Source: Variovorax sp. SG517
GTDB lineage: Bacteria > Pseudomonadota > Gammaproteobacteria > Burkholderiales > Burkholderiaceae_C
DNA length: 64,000 bases
NCBI RefSeq assembly: GCF_013376045.1
Contig: NZ_JABMJG010000001.1
Location: 1,054,001 to 1,118,000, forward strand
Direction: 5' to 3'
Shown here: positions 36,341-44,864 of the stretch, one piece after another
How positions within the stretch are numbered: position 1 is the first letter of the stretch
Layout of the letters: every line of letters starts with the position of its first letter
Notes under the pieces: generated by a model
Seen by the model: only the letters and a program-made list of their open reading frames with translations
What the model was told of the DNA's origin: nothing
The model's database searches: none
Translations under genes and position numbers: made by a program

Positions 36341-36506
36341 GCCAGGCCGCGAGCGGGAAGACCGGCACCCAAGGGAAATCCCGCAGGCATTTTTGTCGCG
36401 GCGGCAACCTGCGGCGCTCCGGCGCGGCGTATCGTGGCGAGGGATTTTTGCCGTCAGGCTTGGTCCCCGCCATCCACACGTCCAACGTCACAGGAGATTC
36501 CGCACC

Positions 36507-37010
36507 ATGGCCACTGCCAAGAAAGCCGCCGCGAAGAAGACCACCGCCAGCAGTAGCAGCAGCAGTACCTCCGGCACGAAGAAGGCGGCGCCGAACGCCG
36601 CGGACATGCTCAACCCGCTGAAAGGCATGGCCGACCGGCTGCAGAGCCTCAACCTGACCGGCGGCGCCGGCAAGCTGCTGGAGAGCGGCCGCAAGGACCT
36701 GGCCGCCCTGATGCAGGCCAACGAGAAGTCCTACCAGGGCCTGCAGACCGTGGTGCAGCGGCAGACCGAGATGATCAAGAGCGCCATTTCCGAGTGGCAG
36801 GCCGCCGCCAAGGAAATGCCGGGCAAGGACCCGAAGGAAAACCTCGCCAAGCTCGACGAGCTCGGCCGCCAGTCGTTCCAGCGCGCCATCGACGACATCA
36901 AGGAGCTGGCCAACCTCGCGGCCAAGTCGCAGGCCGACGCCTTCGACGTGGTGCGCCAGCGCATCCAGGCCAACGTGGACGAAGTGACGAAGCTGCTCCA
37001 GCGCAAGTAG
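36507..37010 (+). CDS. Phasin family protein (PHA granule coat)
   Basis: 167 residues. N-terminal Lys/Ala/Ser-rich disordered segment (ATAKKAAAKKTTASSSSSS), then an amphipathic helical phasin domain: MLNPLKGMADRLQSLNLT, ESGRKDLAALMQANEKSYQGLQTVVQRQTEM and QSFQRAIDDIKELANLAAKSQADAFDVV. Phasins coat polyhydroxyalkanoate granules. ATG 36507 follows CAGGAG. Next genes in the same direction are an alpha/beta hydrolase, a PhaE-like protein and PhaC, so the PHA role is well supported by context. The lysine-rich start resembles histone-like tails that may bind DNA; inference. Confidence 0.87.
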   Translation: MATAKKAAAKKTTASSSSSSTSGTKKAAPNAADMLNPLKGMADRLQSLNLTGGAGKLLESGRKDLAALMQANEKSYQGLQTVVQRQTEMIKSAISEWQAAAKEMPGKDPKENLAKLDELGRQSFQRAIDDIKELANLAAKSQADAFDVVRQRIQANVDEVTKLLQRK

Positions 37011-37026
37011 GCACGAGGGCCCACGC

Positions 37027-37947
<921 letters not shown>

Positions 37948-37999
37948 GGCAGCGGCGACAGGAACAAGGCGACAGACAGGAAAGAAGGGAGCTTCCGCC

Positions 38000-38419
38000 A
38001 TGACGAACAAGTTCTCTCCCCTCGACCCCATGGCCATGTGGCGCGAACTCACGGCCCAGTGGGAAAAGAGCACCAACGAATTCGCCAACGAGACCATGGC
38101 CTCGGACCCGTTCCGGCAGGGCATGCACGGCGGCATGAACGCCTCGCTCACCGCGCAGAAGGCGCTGGGCGACCTGATGGCCCGCTACCTCACGATGCTG
38201 AACCTGCCGACGCGCGCCGACCTGCAGGCGCTTGGCGAACAGCTGCAGCGTATCGACGACCATCTGGCGCGCATCGCCCGCGCGGTGGAAGGAAGCGGCG
38301 CCGCCGCGGCATCCGCCGCGCCCGGACCGCGCCGCACACGCCAGCCGCCGAGCCCGCCGCCAGCCACGGCGACCCGGCCCGCACGCACGCGCAAGCCCGC
38401 GGGAAAGCGCCCGTCATGA
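38000..38419 (+). CDS. Short PhaE-like PHA synthase subunit
   Basis: 139 residues. Start FSPLDPMAMWRELTAQWEKS, then helices leading to ARYLTMLNLPTRADLQALG and LQRIDDHLARIARAVEG, the C-terminal hallmark of class III PhaE subunits. After it comes a Pro/Arg/Ala-rich basic tail. Typical PhaE is about 350 residues, so this is a miniature form that keeps only the ends. ATG 38000 follows GAAGGGAGC. Its stop overlaps the phaC start (ATGA), as expected for a stoichiometric partner. Confidence 0.75.
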   Translation: MTNKFSPLDPMAMWRELTAQWEKSTNEFANETMASDPFRQGMHGGMNASLTAQKALGDLMARYLTMLNLPTRADLQALGEQLQRIDDHLARIARAVEGSGAAAASAAPGPRRTRQPPSPPPATATRPARTRKPAGKRPS

Positions 38420-39489
38420 ACGCCGAAGCCGACGCCTTCGCCCTGCCCGACATCGCCTCGGAGATCGAGCGCGCGATCCAGCGCAACATCAAGGGCCTGG
38501 ACTTCCTCACCACCACCGCCCCTTCCGTCGGCCAGACGCCCAAGGACGAGATCCATCGCCGCGGCACGCTGAGCCTGTATCACTACCGGCCGATGGCCGA
38601 CGAGATCTACCGCGTGCCGCTGCTGATCGTGATGGCGACCACCAACCGCGGCTACATCCTCGACCTGGCGCCGGGCCAGAGCATGGTCGAGCACCTGCTG
38701 CTGCAGGGCTACGACGTCTACATGATGGACTGGAACGCGCCGCGCCCGCAGGAAAAATACCTGCGCATCGAGGACTACGTGCTCGACTTCATCCCCGATT
38801 CCATCCGCCGCGTGCAGGAGCGCTCGGGCGAGGAAGACGTCACGCTCGTGGGCTACTGCATGGGCGGCGTGCTCTCCACGCTGTACGCCGCGCTGCACTC
38901 CGGCGGGCCGATGAAGAACCTCGCGCTCTTCACCACGCCCATCGACTTCAGCCGCATGAAGCTCTTCCATGCGTGGTCGGACCGCCGCTACTTCGACGTC
39001 GACCGGCTCATCGACACCGTGGGCAACGTGCCGCCCGAGATGCTCTTCGCCTCCTTCGACATGCTGCGCCCCGCCGGCCGCAGCGCGGGCATGGTGCAGC
39101 TGTGGGACAACCTGGACAACGACGAATTCGTCAAGTCGTACCGCATGTTCGACCGCTGGGGCAACGAGATGCTGCCGCTGGCCGGCGAGTACTTCCGCCA
39201 GACCGTCAAGGAGCTCATGTGGGGCAACAAGCTGCACAAGGGCGAGCTGGTGATCGGCGGGCAGAAGGTGCAGCTGAAGAACATCAAGGTGCCGGTGCTG
39301 CACGCCCTCGCGCAGCACGACCACATCGTTCCCTACGAGGCCGGGCAGCCGCTCGTGGACGGCATCGGCTCCGCCGACAAGGAGGAAGTGGTGCTCAAGG
39401 GCGGCCACGTCAGCCTCGCCGCCGGGCCCAACGCGGTGCGCAGGCTGTGGCCCAAACTGGACGAATGGCTTGGAGTGCGATCGACATGA
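38416..39489 (+). CDS. phaC: Class III poly(3-hydroxyalkanoate) synthase subunit PhaC
   Basis: 357 residues, the size of class III PhaC (class I is near 590). Polymerises 3-hydroxyacyl-CoA on the granule surface. The lipase-like box is VGYCMGG with catalytic Cys148; Asp302 in AQHDHIVP and His331 in GGHVSLA complete the triad, almost the same numbering as in Allochromatium vinosum PhaC (149/302/331). Other marks: LIVMATTNRGYILDL, GYDVYMMDWNAP and FTTPIDFSRM. It overlaps the PhaE-like gene in front and the GNAT gene behind. Comamonadaceae usually also have a class I phaC elsewhere, so this may be a second system. Confidence 0.92.
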   Translation: MNAEADAFALPDIASEIERAIQRNIKGLDFLTTTAPSVGQTPKDEIHRRGTLSLYHYRPMADEIYRVPLLIVMATTNRGYILDLAPGQSMVEHLLLQGYDVYMMDWNAPRPQEKYLRIEDYVLDFIPDSIRRVQERSGEEDVTLVGYCMGGVLSTLYAALHSGGPMKNLALFTTPIDFSRMKLFHAWSDRRYFDVDRLIDTVGNVPPEMLFASFDMLRPAGRSAGMVQLWDNLDNDEFVKSYRMFDRWGNEMLPLAGEYFRQTVKELMWGNKLHKGELVIGGQKVQLKNIKVPVLHALAQHDHIVPYEAGQPLVDGIGSADKEEVVLKGGHVSLAAGPNAVRRLWPKLDEWLGVRST

Positions 39490-40094
39490 GCATCACCACC
39501 GTGACCGACTCCTTCTCGCGGACCTACCCGCGCACCGTGACCAGCAGCGAGGGCAGCATCGTCCTGCGCCTGATGGCCGCCGAAGACGCCGACGCCGTGC
39601 TCGCCTTCGCGCAGGCATTGCCGGCGCACGACCTGCTCTTTCTGCCGCGCGACATCACCCAGCCCAAGGTGATGAACGCCTGGGTGCGCGCCATCGAGCG
39701 CGGCGACATCGACAGCGTGCTCGCGGTGCGCGAGAACGCCGTGCTCGGCTGCGCGGCGGTGATCCGCGACCCGCACTCCTGGTCCAGCCACGTCGCCGAA
39801 CTGCGCGTGCTCGCCGCCCCCGAGCTGCGCGGCAGCGGCCTGGGCCACAAGCTCGCGCGCGAGGCCTGCGCCCTGGCCATCGAGCGCGGGGCGGAAAAGC
39901 TAGTCGCCCGCATGACCGTCGACCAGCGCGGCGCCATCGCCGTCTTCCAGGCCCTGGGCTTCAAGCCGGAGGCGCTGCTGGGCAAGCACGTGAAGGACCG
40001 CCAGGGCATCGCGCACGACATCGTGGTGCTGAGCCAGGACGTGGCGCGGTTCGAGGCGCAGATGCGGGCGTATGGGATGACGGAGGCGTTCTAG
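39486..40094 (+). CDS. GNAT family N-acetyltransferase
   Basis: 202 residues. Acetyl-CoA dependent acetyltransferase of unknown acceptor. Core: IVLRLMAAEDADAVLAFAQ, VLGCAAVIRD, ELRVLAAPELRGSGLGHKLA (the acetyl-CoA pyrophosphate loop, here LRGSGLG) and VDQRGAIAVFQALGFKPEALL. ATG 39486 overlaps the phaC stop, so it is translationally coupled to the PHA operon; a role in modifying a granule or synthase component is possible but only inferred. Confidence 0.87.
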   Translation: MSITTVTDSFSRTYPRTVTSSEGSIVLRLMAAEDADAVLAFAQALPAHDLLFLPRDITQPKVMNAWVRAIERGDIDSVLAVRENAVLGCAAVIRDPHSWSSHVAELRVLAAPELRGSGLGHKLAREACALAIERGAEKLVARMTVDQRGAIAVFQALGFKPEALLGKHVKDRQGIAHDIVVLSQDVARFEAQMRAYGMTEAF

Positions 40095-40165
40095 AAAAAC
40101 TCTGCCCGACCGGAATTCAGGCAACTTTTTCGCGATTACTGTTATAAAAAGTATCCAAAACCAGC

Positions 40166-40181
40166 AATCGTAGATACGATT
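40166..40181. promoter_or_regulatory. Perfect 16-bp palindrome upstream of lipoproteins B-C
   Basis: AATCGTA-GA-TACGATT, 76 bases before the paralogue B start, in an AT-rich stretch (40120-40180) unlike the rest of the window. The half TACGATT recurs at 33392-33398, 69 bases before paralogue A. It may be an operator or contain a -10 element; no good -35 is visible. Confidence 0.35.
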
Positions 40182-40256
40182 CCGGCACAAGTGCTCGGAG
40201 GGAGCACCCAGGCCGATGCCCACCCGCATCAAAGAGCCGATCCGGAGAAGCAAGCA

Positions 40257-42521
40257 ATGAAAAGAACACTCGCCGCGCTCGGAGGCGCGGTCGTGCTGTG
40301 CATGAGCCTCGCCTCGTGTGGAGGGGGAAACGAAGGAGCAACAGGAGCGCCGTCGCCGGTGACCGGTGCCTCTGCCCAAGGCGCACGCAAGAGTGACGAA
40401 GCAGCTACCTATAGCTTTCAGGCTGCCGGCAAGCAGGACGACAGCGAAGCAATCCTGGCGCAAGTCGTGGATGCAGACCGGGACCAGACCCGGCCTGCCG
40501 GCCTGAGCCGCAATCCTGCCGGCGACGACAGCCGCAACGGGGTCTACACGGTCTACGCAGCCAACGGGACCGAGCAGGTGCTGTCGATCAACTTCGACAC
40601 CGGCACGTACGCGATGACCGACGCCTCCATGCAGGTGACGGCTGGAACCTTGAGCCGCGATGCCGTGGAAGCCGATGTCGGCATCTTCAACAGTCCGCGA
40701 ATCACCGCACAGGTCAACACGGCACGCTTCCAGACAACGGACGGAGTCATTCTGGGCGGCTTCCCGTTCAGGCAAGGCGATTCGGCTTCGCCCACGTACG
40801 CGGTGCAGCCTTTCCTGGCGCTCCGTTCCTTCGTGGACGATCCGAAGCAATTCGACGGCATCTACAACGTCGTCGGTGTCGCGGTCGGGCCACCCAAAGG
40901 CTATTCAAGCTCGCAAATCCAGCAGATCAGCATCGAAGGCAACGGTGCACGATTGAAGTTCTGTATGAACGATCTCGTCTTCTCCAGCGGCGGATGCGCC
41001 GGTGCCGGGGTGGAGAACTACACGATCAGCAAGGACCCCTCCGGCGCATGGCTCGCCGCGAATGTTGGCTTCCCGGGCAACAAGTTCAGATTCCGGATGG
41101 CGCGCATCGGGGGCCAGAACGTATTCCTGGCTGCCAATCCGTTCTCGACTCCCGGCTACCCACCCGAGAACTACCAGCGGCTGAGCATAGGCTTTTCTGA
41201 CATTCCGAGCGCACAGGAAACACTCAAGGCGCGGGTATACGCATCGGACGGCAGCTACGGCATCGCCGTGACCGATGCCCCAATGTACAGCACCAACACC
41301 CGCCGGCCAGACACGACGACCAGCGGTTTCGCCTACGACGCGAAAGTCGTGGCGGGCACGCAGGGCGTGCAGCAGATCAACGGCGCGGGAAACGCCAGGC
41401 TCTTCGCCATCCGGAACACGAAACTGGTCGCGCTGGTGGGCACCCCCGCCAACCTGGACACGCGGGGCTACCTGCAGATCGGACTGATCGACGGCCCCGT
41501 CAGCCGGGGACCGAACAGCGGCACCTATTCGGTCTTTGCAGCATTCGGCTCGCGGCACACCCTGAGCATCGACCTCGCGGCGAAGAGCTACGGCACAGCG
41601 GACGAGGCCGGCGTGTCGACGAGCGGCACACTCGCCGAGGATCCCGCCGAGCCGGGCACCTACATCGTCAGCAACGTCCGCATCGACGCCGCCGTCAATA
41701 CGGCGCGGGTCCGCCTCGCGAAAAATACGGTGGTAGGTGCATTTCCCTTCCCGACCAGGCCACTCGGGGACCTGTTCCAGGTCCAACCCTTCATCGGCTC
41801 AAGCGCGCTTGCAACCGCGCAATCCGCAATCGATGGCACCTACAACCAGTTCACGCTGACCTCGGACAACTACTCGGCAAACAAGCGAGTGGCGCGGCAG
41901 GTCAGGATCGCCAACAACGGCACGAGCCTGCAGATATGCGACGACGACGCGAGCTGGCAGGCGCGCTACACCATCGACAACTGCCCGGCCGAACTGAAAA
42001 CGGTCTTTGCGATATCGCCCGGTGCCGCAAGCGGCAACTGGACGGCCGAGATTCCGGGCGTGCCGCCGAGTTCGCCCAACTTCGCACGGAAGTACGGCTT
42101 CAGCATCATGGAAATGGCTGGTCAGAAGGTCTACGTGGGTGCGCAGTACGACTCGTGGGCCAACAAGACCTTCAGCATCGGCCTGGAAGACAGCGACGCA
42201 TGGCCATCCGTCGTGGCCCGAGGTGCGTCCACGCGGCGCGTGGCCGGCTATCCCTCCAACAGTTCCTGGAACAGCGTGGGGCTGGACTCCTCGTGGCTCG
42301 ACCGCACGGTGGCACACGCCGACGGCACCCAGGGCACCGAGCGCCTTGCGCTCACGCCTGCCGACCTGACCACGCCCCAGGGCCTGCGCGGCATCGGCCT
42401 TGAACCAGGCATCGGCCCACGCTACATCGTCATGCAGAGCAAGGGGCTCGTAGTCATGTCGAACGGTTCGGGCTTCGGTATCGATTTCGGAATTTTCTTG
42501 GTTGAGGGAGCGGATCAATGA
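40257..42521 (+). CDS. Two-unit lipoprotein, paralogue B
   Basis: 754 residues. Signal peptide with lipobox SLASC (Cys21) and GGG after it; a Ser/Ala/Asp-rich linker runs to about 89. Units span about 90-410 and 418-754. Unit 1: DSRNGVYTVYAANGTEQVLS, NSPRIT, VNTARF, LGGFPF, VQPFLALRSFV; unit 2: SGTYSVFAAFGSRHTLS, EPGTYIVSNVRID, VNTARVR, VGAFPF, VQPFIG, DGTYNQF. Each unit holds one cysteine pair (x10 in unit 1, x14 in unit 2), with no other cysteine in the mature chain. It is the most divergent paralogue and lacks the exact GLID end (ends FGIFLVEGADQ). The stop overlaps the next start (ATGA), so B and C are coupled. Function unknown. Confidence 0.85.
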   Translation: MKRTLAALGGAVVLCMSLASCGGGNEGATGAPSPVTGASAQGARKSDEAATYSFQAAGKQDDSEAILAQVVDADRDQTRPAGLSRNPAGDDSRNGVYTVYAANGTEQVLSINFDTGTYAMTDASMQVTAGTLSRDAVEADVGIFNSPRITAQVNTARFQTTDGVILGGFPFRQGDSASPTYAVQPFLALRSFVDDPKQFDGIYNVVGVAVGPPKGYSSSQIQQISIEGNGARLKFCMNDLVFSSGGCAGAGVENYTISKDPSGAWLAANVGFPGNKFRFRMARIGGQNVFLAANPFSTPGYPPENYQRLSIGFSDIPSAQETLKARVYASDGSYGIAVTDAPMYSTNTRRPDTTTSGFAYDAKVVAGTQGVQQINGAGNARLFAIRNTKLVALVGTPANLDTRGYLQIGLIDGPVSRGPNSGTYSVFAAFGSRHTLSIDLAAKSYGTADEAGVSTSGTLAEDPAEPGTYIVSNVRIDAAVNTARVRLAKNTVVGAFPFPTRPLGDLFQVQPFIGSSALATAQSAIDGTYNQFTLTSDNYSANKRVARQVRIANNGTSLQICDDDASWQARYTIDNCPAELKTVFAISPGAASGNWTAEIPGVPPSSPNFARKYGFSIMEMAGQKVYVGAQYDSWANKTFSIGLEDSDAWPSVVARGASTRRVAGYPSNSSWNSVGLDSSWLDRTVAHADGTQGTERLALTPADLTTPQGLRGIGLEPGIGPRYIVMQSKGLVVMSNGSGFGIDFGIFLVEGADQ

Positions 42522-44722
42522 GCATGAAGCCCGAACACATCAACGCGTGGACGCGTGGTGCATTTCTCGCGTTGGTATTGGGCCTCGCAGGATGCGGTGG
42601 CGGTGGCGGAAGCGCAGGTGGAAGCGCTGGCGCGGGAGGCGTATCCACGGCGATGAAGGGCGACGCCGGCGCAGAGGTGGCCTCCGGCGCCCTCCAGGCG
42701 CCAGGCATCGAGGACGACCCCGGATTGACTGCGCAGCAGGCGACCAGCCCCGCACTCGACCCTTCCTCCGTCGTGCCGCGCCTGAACGCAGGCGATCCGC
42801 GCAACGGCGCGTACTACGTCTATTCCGCCGACGGCAGCAACGGCACTAGGCAGAAGCTCGGGATCAACTTCGATACGAAGAGCTATTCGCTGGTCGACAG
42901 CAAGGGGAGCGCCACGTCCGGCACTTTCAGCGAGGACCCGGCGGAACCCGGCACCTATGTCTTTGCAAGCAGTCGAATCACCAGCGCAGTGAACACGGCG
43001 CGCTTCCGCATCACGACCGATGCGATCGTCGGGGCGTTTCCGTTCGAGAAGCCATGGTCGGATCCGGTCACCTACCAGGTCGCACCCTTCATCGCAGCGC
43101 GGGCCTTCGTCACCGACCCCTCCCAGCTGGACGGCGAATACAACCGCCTGGGCATCAGCCTGAACAAGAACGGTACGGCGGACTCCCAGATCCTGGCGAT
43201 GAGTATCTCGAAAAGGGGCACGCAGCTTGAGTTGTGCCTGGATAATGTCATCTACTACGTGGAAGCGTGCCAGTCGCTACGTACTTTCGCGCTCACGCCC
43301 GCTGCCGATTACGCGTGGACCGGCATCAACATCGCCGCGCCAAGTGACGTACTGCAGTTCCGGATGGCTCGGATCGACGGACAGAATGTGGTTCTCTTCG
43401 GAGGCAGCAGCGCCACGGCGCCTGACATACGCCCGTTCCGCATCGCGCTGCGCGACACAACCACCTGGCCCACTGCGCGGTATGTCGGCAGCTCTTCCGA
43501 TGGCCGATGGGGAACAAACCTCATCGGTCCGGCCAGCACCACACGCACCAGTTTCGACTCGACGGGCGCCTCCGCCAGCCTCACGCTACCAGTGAGCGAC
43601 GCGGCTTCCAACGGCGCGCAGGGCATCCACCCGATCAACAGCACCGGCACGGACAGATATTTCGCGACGCAGAATGGCGTACTTTCTGTGATCGTCGGCG
43701 CCCGCAATCCCGGCACACAGGGCTACATCCAGATCGGCTTGTTCAAGGACAACGGAGGGGTCGACCCTCGCAGCGGTAGCTACAGAGCCTTCTCGGTCCA
43801 ACGCAAAGACGTAAAGCTGACTCTCGACTTCGATGCAGGCACTTATCAGATGGATGAGTCCTTTTCGAATGCCAGCGCCGGCACGTTCAGCCCCGATCCT
43901 GCAGATCCTGGCTCCTATGTCTTTTCCAGTCCGCGCATTGGAACAGTGTTGAACACGGCACGGTTCCGTATCACTGAAGACGCCATCGTTGGCGCCTTTC
44001 CTTTCTACGCAGGAGCCCTCGCCACACCCAGGTATCAGGTACAGCCCTTCATCGCGGTACGCAGCTTGGTCACAAGCCCCTCCGACTTGCCTGGCAGCTA
44101 TGACTTGATGGTGGCGGGGATGCCGACTGCCGTCGCGCCGCCGTACTTCTCGTCCAGCATGGCGCGCCTCGTCATCGCAGCAGACGGCCATCGGGCGCAA
44201 GTCTGCAAGCTCGCCCCGGTCACGACCTGCGTCGACGAGGCCACTCCGGGCGCTTACGTCGTGGCGGCGTCGTCAACCTCCTGGTATCTGTTTTCTGGAG
44301 GCGGCGTCATGCTTACCCCCTTCCACATAGCAAACGTGGGAACTCGCAAGGTCTTGGTGGCGTCTGACTTTGAGTTCTACGGAAGCGACGACAAGCTCGG
44401 CTCCTACCTCATGCTCGGCATACGTCAGCCTGCCACGAGTTCGAGCACATGGCTCGGCAACAGCGTCCACAGCTATTCGGGCGCTGGCGAACTGGGGTCG
44501 TTGCTGACCAGTCCCACAAGCTATGGCGGGACTTACAGGAAAGCAGATGGAACGACAGGGCCGTTCGCGCTGACGCTTGGACCGGTCACGAACAATGAAC
44601 GGGTCAAGATCGGTACCGACACGGCCGGAACACCGTACCTGGCGATCAACGATGGCCGTTTCGTTTTCGCGATGCCGTCGAACGGCGATGGGAGCAAGCT
44701 GCATATTGGCCTCGTAGATTGA
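42518..44722 (+). CDS. Two-unit lipoprotein, paralogue C
   Basis: 734 residues. Lipobox GLAGC followed by a poly-Gly/Ser linker; units about 93-415 and 416-734. Unit 1 is close to paralogue D unit 1: NGTRQKLGINFDTKSYSLVD, SGTFSEDPAEPGTYVFASSR, NTARFR, VGAFPFEKPWSDP and FRMARIDGQNV. Unit 2 is shorter in its middle, with an x7 cysteine pair, PDGT-like KADGTTGPFALTLG, and ends LHIGLVD. Start overlaps the B stop; a second ATG two codons on is an alternative. 142 bases separate it from D without a visible terminator, so D may share the transcript. Codon use is slightly less GC-rich than in housekeeping neighbours. Function unknown. Confidence 0.85.
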   Translation: MSMKPEHINAWTRGAFLALVLGLAGCGGGGGSAGGSAGAGGVSTAMKGDAGAEVASGALQAPGIEDDPGLTAQQATSPALDPSSVVPRLNAGDPRNGAYYVYSADGSNGTRQKLGINFDTKSYSLVDSKGSATSGTFSEDPAEPGTYVFASSRITSAVNTARFRITTDAIVGAFPFEKPWSDPVTYQVAPFIAARAFVTDPSQLDGEYNRLGISLNKNGTADSQILAMSISKRGTQLELCLDNVIYYVEACQSLRTFALTPAADYAWTGINIAAPSDVLQFRMARIDGQNVVLFGGSSATAPDIRPFRIALRDTTTWPTARYVGSSSDGRWGTNLIGPASTTRTSFDSTGASASLTLPVSDAASNGAQGIHPINSTGTDRYFATQNGVLSVIVGARNPGTQGYIQIGLFKDNGGVDPRSGSYRAFSVQRKDVKLTLDFDAGTYQMDESFSNASAGTFSPDPADPGSYVFSSPRIGTVLNTARFRITEDAIVGAFPFYAGALATPRYQVQPFIAVRSLVTSPSDLPGSYDLMVAGMPTAVAPPYFSSSMARLVIAADGHRAQVCKLAPVTTCVDEATPGAYVVAASSTSWYLFSGGGVMLTPFHIANVGTRKVLVASDFEFYGSDDKLGSYLMLGIRQPATSSSTWLGNSVHSYSGAGELGSLLTSPTSYGGTYRKADGTTGPFALTLGPVTNNERVKIGTDTAGTPYLAINDGRFVFAMPSNGDGSKLHIGLVD

Positions 44723-44864
44723 TGGCGGGCTGCCAACAGTCAATGCAGCCGGACCATCCTGCAGGGGCGCCGAGGCGCTGCAGAAAGCGGCTTTCGCTGC
44801 ATCGCAAGCGAGCGCAACCTTGACTCGGGGGCCGCGGGCCCGCAATCGCGCGAGGGAGAAAAAA

